Positions 33,626 through 42,103 of a stretch of 64,000 nucleotides of DNA are shown here, piece after piece; positions within the stretch are counted from its first letter, which is position 1; every line of letters starts with the position of its first letter. The translations under genes were made by a program, and so were the position numbers. Origin of the DNA: Bacillota bacterium (lineage in GTDB: Bacteria; Bacillota; Clostridia; Lachnospirales; Cellulosilyticaceae); the NCBI GenBank assembly GCA_023436395.1, contig JAEZJJ010000115.1, positions 1-64,000 of the forward strand, given 5' to 3'. A model generated the notes under the pieces. The model was not told the origin of the DNA and ran no database searches. It was given only the letters and a program-made list of their open reading frames with translations.

Positions 33626-35089
33626 TTAGTACGCTACTAGGTTTTCCAAAAGTTTAATAAGATATTCATAAACGCGCGCCATAGATGAAATACTTACTAC
33701 TTCTTGTGGTGAATGAATGTGCTTTATATTCGGCCCAAATGAAATCATATCAAGTCCTGGGCATTTTTCAGAAATAAACCCACATTCAAGCCCAGCATGA
33801 ATAGCCGTCATAACGGGTTCCTTATAATATAATTCTTTATAAAGGTTTCTTGCGCACTCTCTAACATGCGAATTCTCATTATATTGCCATGCTGGGTAGT
33901 CTCCTTTTACTTCATAACCCAAATTAAAAACTTTACTTAACACCTCTAATTTATCTAGTAATTCCATCTTACGAGAGGCTACACTACTGCGTACGGCACT
34001 GCCAAGTTCTATATAATCCTGGTGCATTTGTAAAATCCCCAAATTAAGGGAGGTTTGTACTAAGCCCTTCATATGTTGGTCATATCCCATGACGCCATTT
34101 GGTAATACCATAAGTACATCAATCAATTTCTGTTGACATCCTTTAGTTAATGATTCTTGGTAGCGTCTAGGTGCTTCTTCCAACGTAAAACAAAGATGCT
34201 CTTCTTGCGCACTATACTCCTTTTGGAATATCATTATTATCTCTTTTGCTACATTCCTTAAATGACCTTCTTGGTCTTTATGAATAGCCAAAACAACCTC
34301 ACACTCACGTGTAATTACATTGTCCTTTGAGCCACCTGAAATTTCTACTAATTTAATTTCCAGTTCTTTACTTAGCCCATATAACATGCGACCCATTAAA
34401 ATATGTGCATTTGCTCTTTCAAAATGAATATCAGCCCCTGAATGTCCACCTTTTAGACCATTTATAACAAGTCTATAAAATGTGACTTTTTGAGATATAC
34501 TTTCTCTTTGGATAGGAAGTGAAAAATAAGCTTTTGCTCCTCCTGCACAACTGAGCAAGAATTCTCCTTCAACATCTGTATCTAAGTTTAATAGAATTTT
34601 ACCTGAAATAAATTCGGGATGCAAATTGGCTACACCTGTCATTCCTCTTTCTTCATCCGTTGTCATTAAACATTCAATAGTTGGATGTTTAAGTGTTTGA
34701 TCTGCCAATACTGCCATCTGATATGCAATAGCCACCCCATTATCTGCACCTAATGTTGTACCTTTTGCGCCAATCCAGTCACCATCAATATAAAGTTGTA
34801 ATCCGTCCTTTTCAAAGTCATGAACAGTCTCTTTGTTCTTTTCACATACCATATCTAAATGCCCTTGTAAAATAACTGTTGGTACATGCTCATATCCTGG
34901 TGTGGCTGGTTTTTTAATATAGATATTATAAGCATTATCTTGTTTTACTTCTAAGCCCAAATCAGTTGCAAACTTCACCATGTAATCACTAATAGCTTTT
35001 TCATTACCTGAGCCTCGTGGAATACCACTAATTATTTCAAAATACTCAAATACTTTCCTAGGCTGTAATTCTTTTAAAATGTCTGACAT
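33626..35089 (-). CDS. pepD: Aminoacyl-histidine dipeptidase (M20 family)
   Basis: A 487-residue cytosolic metallodipeptidase of the PepD type that cleaves Xaa-His and other dipeptides. The dinuclear zinc site is in LQGHLDMVCE (His), LGADNGVAIAY (bridging Asp), TTDEERGMTG (catalytic Glu then ligand Glu), and the C-terminal HAGLECGFI. The lid/dimerisation domain lies between about residues 205 and 390. It follows the DUF711 gene by 23 bases with AAGGAG before its ATG. Confidence 0.93.
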   Translation of the reverse strand: MSDILKELQPRKVFEYFEIISGIPRGSGNEKAISDYMVKFATDLGLEVKQDNAYNIYIKKPATPGYEHVPTVILQGHLDMVCEKNKETVHDFEKDGLQLYIDGDWIGAKGTTLGADNGVAIAYQMAVLADQTLKHPTIECLMTTDEERGMTGVANLHPEFISGKILLNLDTDVEGEFLLSCAGGAKAYFSLPIQRESISQKVTFYRLVINGLKGGHSGADIHFERANAHILMGRMLYGLSKELEIKLVEISGGSKDNVITRECEVVLAIHKDQEGHLRNVAKEIIMIFQKEYSAQEEHLCFTLEEAPRRYQESLTKGCQQKLIDVLMVLPNGVMGYDQHMKGLVQTSLNLGILQMHQDYIELGSAVRSSVASRKMELLDKLEVLSKVFNLGYEVKGDYPAWQYNENSHVRECARNLYKELYYKEPVMTAIHAGLECGFISEKCPGLDMISFGPNIKHIHSPQEVVSISSMARVYEYLIKLLENLVAY

Positions 35090-35112
35090 AAGTATTTCTC
35101 CTTTTATATATA

Positions 35113-36471
35113 CTAATTTTTAAAGCTATGAATAGGGGCTGGAATTCTACCACCTCTTGCAATAAACCCATCACACTTATAACTATTCACTGGCATAATT
35201 GGTGCATATCCTAAAAGGCCACCAAATTCTACTTGCTCACCTACACCTTTTCCAACTACAGGGATAATTCTTACAGCTGTTGTTTTGGCATTAATCATTC
35301 CAATTGCCATTTCATCTGCTATAATCCCTGATATAGTAGCAGCACTTGTATCTCCTGGTATAGCCACCATATCAAGCCCTACTGAGCATACACAAGTCAT
35401 AGCCTCTAATTTTTCAAGTGTTAATGCTCCTTTTTCAGCTGCTTTAATCATTGCATGATCTTCACTTACAGGAATAAAAGCACCACTTAATCCTCCTACA
35501 CAAGAAGAAGCCATAACGCCTCCTTTTTTTACACAATCATTTAGTATAGCTAGAGCTGCGGTTGTTCCAGGGGCACCTGCACATTCAAGACCCATTTCCT
35601 CAAAAATCTCTGCAATACTATCTCCAACAGCTGGTGTTGGTGCTAAAGATAAATCAATGATACCAAAAGGTATATCCAACATAGCAGATGCTTCTTTTGC
35701 AACCATTTGACCAGCTCTTGTTATTTTAAAAGCTGTACGTTTAATCGTTTCACATAATGTTTCAAAGTCTGCATCTCTAACAGATTCTAATGCTTTTTTA
35801 ACAACACCAGGTCCACTTACTCCTACATTAATCACTGTATCCTTTTCACCTATACCATGAAAAGCACCTGCCATAAAGGGATTATCTTCTGGCGCATTGC
35901 AAAATACTACCAACTTAGCACAACCAATACTGCCACGGTCAGCTGTATGTTCTGCTGTTAATTTAATAATTTCACCCATACGCTTTACAGCATCCATGTT
36001 AATTCCTGTGCGAGTCGTTCCTAGATTAACTGATGAACATACATTATTTGTGATAGCTAATGCTTCAGGTATAGATTCTATAAGCACATTATCTGCATTT
36101 GAACAACCTTTATGCACTAATGCAGAAAAACCACCTATGAAATTAACACCTACTGTTTGAGCAGCACGATCTAAAGCTTTGGCAATAGGGACATAGGAAT
36201 TTGCTTTTGTGGCCCCTCCTACTAGGGCAATAGGTGTAACTGAAATACGCTTATTGACAATAGGAATACCATATTTCTTTGAGATAACTTCTCCTGTTTC
36301 TACTAGATGCTCTGCTTGTCTCGTAATCTTATCATAAATATTATCACATAGTCTTTCCATATCATCGGAGATGCAATCCATTAAATTAATCCCCATAGTA
36401 ATGGTACGAATATCCAGATTGTTTTCTTGTATCATCTTATTTGTTTCTTGTACTTCATATCTTGAAATCAT
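35113..36471 (-). CDS. PFL family protein (DUF711/UPF0210)
   Basis: A 452-residue protein of the UPF0210/DUF711 family, which is distantly related to pyruvate formate-lyase in fold but lacks a known reaction. Recognisable segments are TITMGINLMDCISDDM, CSSVNLGTTRTGINMDAV, VGVSGPGVVKKALE and the glycine-rich SSCVGGLSGAFIPVSED. It is preceded by the ACT-domain gene. This two-gene pair is conserved across Firmicutes and archaea, suggesting that the ACT protein senses an amino acid or other small ligand for it. Confidence 0.9.
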   Translation of the reverse strand: MISRYEVQETNKMIQENNLDIRTITMGINLMDCISDDMERLCDNIYDKITRQAEHLVETGEVISKKYGIPIVNKRISVTPIALVGGATKANSYVPIAKALDRAAQTVGVNFIGGFSALVHKGCSNADNVLIESIPEALAITNNVCSSVNLGTTRTGINMDAVKRMGEIIKLTAEHTADRGSIGCAKLVVFCNAPEDNPFMAGAFHGIGEKDTVINVGVSGPGVVKKALESVRDADFETLCETIKRTAFKITRAGQMVAKEASAMLDIPFGIIDLSLAPTPAVGDSIAEIFEEMGLECAGAPGTTAALAILNDCVKKGGVMASSCVGGLSGAFIPVSEDHAMIKAAEKGALTLEKLEAMTCVCSVGLDMVAIPGDTSAATISGIIADEMAIGMINAKTTAVRIIPVVGKGVGEQVEFGGLLGYAPIMPVNSYKCDGFIARGGRIPAPIHSFKN

Positions 36472-36527
36472 ATCCTATTCCTTTCTATATGAAAACACCT
36501 TCTCAATTGCTTCCCCACTCTTTGTTA

Positions 36528-36797
36528 TTAAATACGATGCATATTGTCAAAAATATCTTGATGTTGAAGACGAATATCTACTCCAATTTCTTCACCTAAT
36601 GCACTCAGTGCATCTACAACCTTTTCAAAGTCCTTTTCCTTTTCAGTAATGTCTACAATCATCATCATATTAAAATATTCTTGAACAATTGTCTGTGAGA
36701 TATCTAAGATATTAATATTTTCGCTACTTAAAAAGGTACATACCTTAGCAATAATTCCTACCTTATCTTTTCCAACTACCGTAATAATCCCTTTCAT
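36528..36797 (-). CDS. ACT domain protein (UPF0237)
   Basis: An 89-residue single ACT domain, MKGIITVVGKDKVGIIAKVCTF followed by NINILDISQTIV, a typical ligand-binding regulatory fold of the GcvR-like/UPF0237 group. No catalytic domain is attached. It lies 56 bases upstream of the DUF711 gene with AGGAGG before the ATG, the usual arrangement for this pair. The ligand is unknown. Confidence 0.92.
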   Translation of the reverse strand: MKGIITVVGKDKVGIIAKVCTFLSSENINILDISQTIVQEYFNMMMIVDITEKEKDFEKVVDALSALGEEIGVDIRLQHQDIFDNMHRI

Positions 36798-36811
36798 TTT
36801 CTATCCTCCTG

Positions 36812-38872
36812 TTATTTCTTCCAGTAAATTTTAAGTATATCCCCATCACACAGTACATCCGTTAAAGCACCATGCATTCCATTACGCTCTAACTGAACTG
36901 TTCCTTGTGGCTTACTTAAATCAAAATCTATAAAATCAAATATGCTTGCAAAGATATAATCAGTTTCTTTTCTGGGTAAAACAACTGTTGTATCATTTGC
37001 AATAATATATAAACTTTCTTTATTATTTTGTGTAGATACCTTATCACTTGAATCTAAATCTCTTACTGTAGGTAGTACTTCTTCTTGGGCAATGGCTCCC
37101 TCTCTAGAGGCACCTCCTGCTACTTCTCGACTTATAACTACTTGGTCAATTAAGAGTGCATCTCCATCTTTTAACTGGTAATCTAAACTAACTTCCTTAA
37201 AGTCAATTGAAATTATTTTATTCTTCACATCAATTGCCATAGCCTCTAAAAGTTCTGATACTGTTTGTACTGCTACTATCTCAATGTTATCGTTCTGCAT
37301 CACTTCGTAGGTTGATGACACAATTGCATCTCCTACCTTAACTAGTGGCAGTGTAATCTTTTTACCTTCAATACTTATATTTTTCTCTATTTTATAAAAA
37401 TCTGCTAAATTGACTTTACCAGGTGCACCATTCACACCAAATTCTACCTGGATACGATCTCCATCTTGAATATGATCATGAATTGTTGATATAGAACCAT
37501 TTAACAAAATGGTAGCTGGGGTACCATTCTCACCTTTAACACGTCTACGTTCACCATTTAACTTAAACATTAAGGTCTCACCTTTTTTGGGGAAAATAGC
37601 TGTATGTTCTATCCCCATAGCTACAATAGCATCTAAAATTGTTAGCTTTTTGGCATTTAGTAATTGTATTTTTTCTCCATTTAAATAGACAAAAGTAAAT
37701 TGACTATATTTATTTTGTATAGTTGTTAAACATATTCCTAAAGGTGTAATCATTTCAGGGCTATCAATAACGCCTATTTCATCTTTAATATTAACTAATT
37801 GCGTTGTACTACGTACTGCAACTCTTTGTTCTACTAATTTCAAATGCGCAGCTAGACGTGTGGTAAATCCGAACATCTGACTACCTCCTCCTACGCAAAA
37901 AACAGCATTAGGCGCATTATTACCATTAAGTTCTATAATCTTAGTTGCAATCTGTAAGGTAAGAGTATCAATAATAGGTGAAATTACTTTTTTAACCTCT
38001 TTACTGGTTATAGTTTGTGTGAGACCGATGATATCTGTAAAAGTAATACTCTCCTCCATTGATGCTTGCATCTTGATCTTTTCTGCTGTTTGAAAATCAA
38101 CTAAATATTTATGTATAATTGCTTCTGTTACTTCATCCCCTGCAAAAGGAATCATGCCATATGCATTAACACTTCCTTCCTTTGTGATAGCAATATCAGA
38201 AGTTCCTGCACCTACATCTACAAGGGCTAAATTGAGAAGTCTAATTTGCTCGGGAATAACTGCATTAATAGCTGCAACAGGTTCTAAAGTCAAATGACTT
38301 ACTGTCAGTTCTGCGCGTTCTGTTACTGCATACAAACTATCAATAACTTGCTTAGGTAAAAAAGTAGCTAATAATTTTGCACCAATACTATGCCCTTTAT
38401 GTCCTTCTAAATTTGCTATTACATACTCATCTAAAAAATACTGAATAACAGAATAGGCAACACAAAAATAGTCTGTGTCTCTATTTGCTTGTTGTTGCAT
38501 TGCCTTTGCTTTTTCTACACCCTCTAATTCTAAATGATGAATGTGATTCAAATTAAATTCTTGGATTTCTTCATAGTTTTGAACGACATTTACAATTTGC
38601 GTACTTAACGCTCTCCCTGCGGCTGCTAGTGCAACTTCCTTTAATTGTATTTTCAGTCGTTTTTCTAAAGTATTTTTAATATCATAAACTACATTTGATA
38701 CTTTCTGAATATCATGAATTTGTCCATCTATCATAGCACGTTCTTCATGTTCTCTACACTCATAATCAATAAGTACAAACTCATTTCCTTCCTTGTATCC
38801 AACGACACCTACAACAGTACGTGTGCCAATATCTAAACCAAAGCAAAGTGTATCTTTTATATAGTCTTTCAC
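36812..38872 (-). CDS. FtsA/PilM-like actin-fold ATPase with long C-terminal extension
   Basis: A 686-residue protein. Residues 1 to about 390 form an FtsA-like ASKHA ATPase: phosphate 1 at GLDIGTRTVVGVVG, phosphate 2 at LVDVGAGTSDIAITK, and the adenosine motif at AVFCVGGGSQMFGF. The SHS2/1C-like insertion is present between them. Residues ~390-686 hold repeated beta-rich segments (VYLNGEKIQLLNAKK, FKLNGERRRVKGENG) not seen in division FtsA, which is about 420 residues and ends in an amphipathic helix. The start is GTG at 38872 after AGGAGATG. It is probably a clostridial FtsA paralogue; the function is unknown. No ftsZ is adjacent. Confidence 0.78.
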   Translation of the reverse strand: MKDYIKDTLCFGLDIGTRTVVGVVGYKEGNEFVLIDYECREHEERAMIDGQIHDIQKVSNVVYDIKNTLEKRLKIQLKEVALAAAGRALSTQIVNVVQNYEEIQEFNLNHIHHLELEGVEKAKAMQQQANRDTDYFCVAYSVIQYFLDEYVIANLEGHKGHSIGAKLLATFLPKQVIDSLYAVTERAELTVSHLTLEPVAAINAVIPEQIRLLNLALVDVGAGTSDIAITKEGSVNAYGMIPFAGDEVTEAIIHKYLVDFQTAEKIKMQASMEESITFTDIIGLTQTITSKEVKKVISPIIDTLTLQIATKIIELNGNNAPNAVFCVGGGSQMFGFTTRLAAHLKLVEQRVAVRSTTQLVNIKDEIGVIDSPEMITPLGICLTTIQNKYSQFTFVYLNGEKIQLLNAKKLTILDAIVAMGIEHTAIFPKKGETLMFKLNGERRRVKGENGTPATILLNGSISTIHDHIQDGDRIQVEFGVNGAPGKVNLADFYKIEKNISIEGKKITLPLVKVGDAIVSSTYEVMQNDNIEIVAVQTVSELLEAMAIDVKNKIISIDFKEVSLDYQLKDGDALLIDQVVISREVAGGASREGAIAQEEVLPTVRDLDSSDKVSTQNNKESLYIIANDTTVVLPRKETDYIFASIFDFIDFDLSKPQGTVQLERNGMHGALTDVLCDGDILKIYWKK

Positions 38873-38883
38873 GCGTACATCTC

Positions 38884-39777
38884 CTATCTTTCTAATAATT
38901 GTTTTATCTTTAATGCGTATATCTTTGGATCTTCTATTAATATGTGGCAGTGGGTAGCAATTTCAAATCCAGCGATATGTCCTATTCGCATCATAAATTT
39001 GATATGAAAATGATATTGCCATTTATTTCTTAAATCGCCACTCATCATACAAATATTAAAAGCACCTTCTGACACAAGCTGATCATAACTCAGTAATAGC
39101 CTTTTAGATAACCACCCTATTTCTTCTATTTCTTGAAGAGTTAACTCTCCATAGTGTTGTCTATGTTGCTTAGGTACTGCCCATACCTCATAGTTATACT
39201 CTGGATTTGATGGTGCTATAAGTTGCCAAAGGTCAGTTTCATAGATCAAAAATCCATCCTTTAAATGTTCTTTACTACATAAAAAACAAAAATCCTTTTT
39301 TTGATATTTGGCATATTGTTGTTCCATGCCATAAGGAATCTGGTGTAAGGCAATTAACTGCCAATGTGAATGATATATACTTGCACCAGCTAATGTTCCA
39401 TAATTTTTAAAAATTTGTATAAATACATTTTGATCATCTTGACTTAAATACTGCCATCTTTTTTGCATAGCTAAGAACAAGATTTTCCAATGCTCTACTG
39501 TAAAATCTTTTGGATGTTCTAAATGATGAGCTGTATCAACTATCACATCATGTACACCTGCATAATGACCCGTCCTAGTAATAGCAGGATACTTGTTTGC
39601 TAAAATACGTACAAGAAGCTTCTCCTCATCCCATACTTCATCATGTATTTCTTCTAGTTGTTTTTCATTCTCCCTACAAAAAGGACACCCTCCCTTCTGT
39701 TTCCCTATCAGAGGTCGACTACTTCTATGAGATGCAATAATACTATCACTTAAAAAATATTTACGATATTCACACAT
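38884..39777 (-). CDS. DUF4931 / galactose-1-phosphate uridylyltransferase-like (HIT superfamily) protein
   Basis: A 297-residue protein related to GalT. The histidine triad-like HSHWQ motif sits where GalT has its catalytic HPHGQ. Two zinc-type CxxC pairs are visible: CPFC (about residue 32) and CFLC (about residue 166). A second half repeats the HIT fold (YHFHIKFMMRIGH). The nucleotidyl substrate is unknown. No other Leloir genes are nearby, which argues against a simple GalT role. The best ribosome binding site (AAAGAAAGG) is about 14 bases from the ATG, longer than normal. It heads the operon. Confidence 0.78.
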   Translation of the reverse strand: MCEYRKYFLSDSIIASHRSSRPLIGKQKGGCPFCRENEKQLEEIHDEVWDEEKLLVRILANKYPAITRTGHYAGVHDVIVDTAHHLEHPKDFTVEHWKILFLAMQKRWQYLSQDDQNVFIQIFKNYGTLAGASIYHSHWQLIALHQIPYGMEQQYAKYQKKDFCFLCSKEHLKDGFLIYETDLWQLIAPSNPEYNYEVWAVPKQHRQHYGELTLQEIEEIGWLSKRLLLSYDQLVSEGAFNICMMSGDLRNKWQYHFHIKFMMRIGHIAGFEIATHCHILIEDPKIYALKIKQLLER

Positions 39778-39847
39778 AAGTCATTGATTGCCTTTCTTTT
39801 TTACCATTTTACACTATAGCTATCTAAATTTAAAGTAATAATATACA

Positions 39848-39888
39848 TAAAATTAAAAGAACAAGGAATCCTTGTTCTTTTAATTTTA
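39848..39888. terminator. Strong terminator hairpin after the peptide-binding lipoprotein gene
   Basis: A perfect 19-bp stem (39848-39866 with 39870-39888) around a 3-base loop ends the polA-coaE-lipoprotein transcript on the minus strand. The arms are A-rich and T-rich, so it supplies its own T-tract on either strand. Confidence 0.85.
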
Positions 39889-41484
39889 TTTTCTAACCCA
39901 TTTTTCTACATTTGCAAAAACATTTAAAGGTGTAGGCTTAACATCTCCTTTAATCTCATTATGTGTAATTAAAACTGCTTTTTTAAAATATAAGCTAATA
40001 TAAGGTATCTGTTTTACAAAATACTGTTGAAATTTTTGATAAGCATCCACTGCCATTTGAGGCGTTGCCAAAAAGGCTTGCTGCAATAACTCATCCATAT
40101 GTTCATCCTTATAGCTGGTATAATTTCCACCACCTAAAATACTAGAGGAATGAAGAGCAAAGCTTAAATCTGTAGCATACCCTAATTGATATCCGCCTAA
40201 AAAGGCATCAAATTGCTTTGCCATTACTCGTTCTAAATAAATATCTTCATTCACAGCCTCTATTTTCATATCTATTCCTATCTCATTATACATATCTTGG
40301 ATTTGCTTAGCCAATTTCATACGCTCATTATTTTCCTGATTTACAAGTAATGTAAAGCTTAGTGGCACACCATTTTTATTAAGAACCCCTGTACTACTAT
40401 CCTTCTCATATCCTTCTTGAGTAAGTAACAATTTAGCCTTTTCTTTATCATAGTTTTTAATTTCTAAAGTTCGGTCATATAGATAAGAAACTGGACTAAT
40501 AGGTGTATCTGTTACAACTGTATGGTCCAAATAAAAAAGATGAGCCATTTCTTGACGATTAATTGCATAAAGAAGAGCCTCTCTAATCGTTGCATTTTGG
40601 AATAAAACCTTATTATGATTCACACCTATGAACTCATACACAGGAGAAACCATTTCATATGCAGAAGAAGCCTCATCATTTGTATATTTACCCCATTCCA
40701 TTTCCATGGTGTAAATGACATCAATCAGCCCTTGTTTAAAAGCATATAACATACTTTGGCCAGCAGGTATATAATTAATTTGTACTTCGTCTATTTGAGG
40801 CCTACCTTTAAAATAGTTAGGATTAGCCTTAAGTATCATAGATTTTGTAGAAATTGTACCATCATACATATAGGGTCCAGATCCTATGGGTTTAATGATT
40901 AATGTATCTGCTCCTGATACATTGTAAATATGCTCAGGTATGACAGGAAAAAATAATGTCTGTAATACGCCACTATAACTTCCCTTATACACTAACTTAA
41001 AAGTTGTTTCATCTAATTTTACACTCTCTTGTAAATTAGCTACAGCACTTCTATAAGGGCTATCAGGAATATTCTTAATTTGATCTAGGGTATAAAGTAC
41101 ATCACTTGTTGTAAGAGGTGTTCCATCATGCCATTTTACCCCCTCTTTTAACGTAATGGTTATGGCTGTATTACTTTCATTTACAATCCAAGATTCTGCT
41201 AAATTACTGCTAATAGTGCCATCTTCTTCAATATTTATAAGTGGACTAAAAATAAGATAGAGTGCCTGTGCTACCGTTTCCTGTGTATTATAAAGAGGAT
41301 GTAAAGTAACTGGTGTATCCATCGCAATAACCATACGACTCTCAGGTGGTGTAGTTGATTTTATTTGCTCTATTTGCTGTTCATCCACAGTTTTATCTTC
41401 ATCTAGTATTTCTTTTTGCTTACAGCCTACTAAGGCAAATGCTACTAGCATAATGAGTACAATTACTATTTGCCATTTTTTCAT
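39886..41484 (-). CDS. Peptide ABC transporter substrate-binding lipoprotein (SBP_bac_5)
   Basis: A 532-residue lipoprotein with signal peptide and lipobox (ALVGC, Cys at about residue 21). The family 5 signature is clear: ITITLKEGVKWHDGTPLTTSDVLYTLDQI (quoted in part), NPNYFKGRP and IREALLYAINRQ. It would bind oligopeptides, nickel or similar ligands outside the membrane. No permease or ATPase genes are near. Instead it lies 5 bases after coaE in the polA operon, so it is an orphan component that must share a transporter encoded elsewhere or have a sensing role. Confidence 0.9.
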   Translation of the reverse strand: MKKWQIVIVLIMLVAFALVGCKQKEILDEDKTVDEQQIEQIKSTTPPESRMVIAMDTPVTLHPLYNTQETVAQALYLIFSPLINIEEDGTISSNLAESWIVNESNTAITITLKEGVKWHDGTPLTTSDVLYTLDQIKNIPDSPYRSAVANLQESVKLDETTFKLVYKGSYSGVLQTLFFPVIPEHIYNVSGADTLIIKPIGSGPYMYDGTISTKSMILKANPNYFKGRPQIDEVQINYIPAGQSMLYAFKQGLIDVIYTMEMEWGKYTNDEASSAYEMVSPVYEFIGVNHNKVLFQNATIREALLYAINRQEMAHLFYLDHTVVTDTPISPVSYLYDRTLEIKNYDKEKAKLLLTQEGYEKDSSTGVLNKNGVPLSFTLLVNQENNERMKLAKQIQDMYNEIGIDMKIEAVNEDIYLERVMAKQFDAFLGGYQLGYATDLSFALHSSSILGGGNYTSYKDEHMDELLQQAFLATPQMAVDAYQKFQQYFVKQIPYISLYFKKAVLITHNEIKGDVKPTPLNVFANVEKWVRK

Positions 41485-41489
41485 TTAGC

Positions 41490-42092
41490 TTATTCCTCCT
41501 CCAACACCAATAAAATTTGCTTCAATTGCTTTTTAGTAGATTCTAACGAAATACTATTATCTACTATATAATCTGAAACTTGTTTCATTTCTTCCCATTC
41601 TTTTTGTAACTTAAGTCTATGACCTACCTGATTTATATCTATACCATCTCTTAACATGATACGTCTTATACGTTCCTCTAGGTCAGTATAAACTGCAATC
41701 ACTACATCTGTTAGTTCAATCAACCCACTTTCAATTAAAAGTGCTGCTTCTAATACAATATGTTGTCCCGGAGCAGTCTGCTGATATAACTGAATACGCT
41801 CTTTGATCTCTTGTGTAATAATAGGATGCGTAATAGCATTTAACTTTTCAACAAGCTTTGGATTCTGAAAAACAATTTCTCCTAAACGCTTTCTTATAAT
41901 TTCTCCTTCTTCATCTAAAATGCTATCGCCAAAGGAAGCTATAACAGGCGCATATCCTCTTTGCCCCTTTTTTAAGATTTCATGACCTATAAGATCCGCT
42001 GAAATACTGCGGATTGGCATTATTTCATTAATAAGTGCTACTACTGTTGATTTTCCAGCACCTATCCCCCCTACAATCCCGATTACTTTCAT
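41490..42092 (-). CDS. coaE: Dephospho-CoA kinase
   Basis: A 200-residue kinase for the last step of coenzyme A synthesis. The P-loop is GGIGAGKST (residues 8-16). ISADLIGHEIL holds the substrate-binding Asp, and a lid segment contains LRDGIDINQVGHRLKLQ. I chose the ATG at 42092 after TAGGAGAC; the frame continues upstream into polA without support. It follows polA by 11 bases, the conserved polA-coaE arrangement in Firmicutes. Confidence 0.95.
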   Translation of the reverse strand: MKVIGIVGGIGAGKSTVVALINEIMPIRSISADLIGHEILKKGQRGYAPVIASFGDSILDEEGEIIRKRLGEIVFQNPKLVEKLNAITHPIITQEIKERIQLYQQTAPGQHIVLEAALLIESGLIELTDVVIAVYTDLEERIRRIMLRDGIDINQVGHRLKLQKEWEEMKQVSDYIVDNSISLESTKKQLKQILLVLEEE

Positions 42093-42103
42093 TTTATAGT
42101 CTC

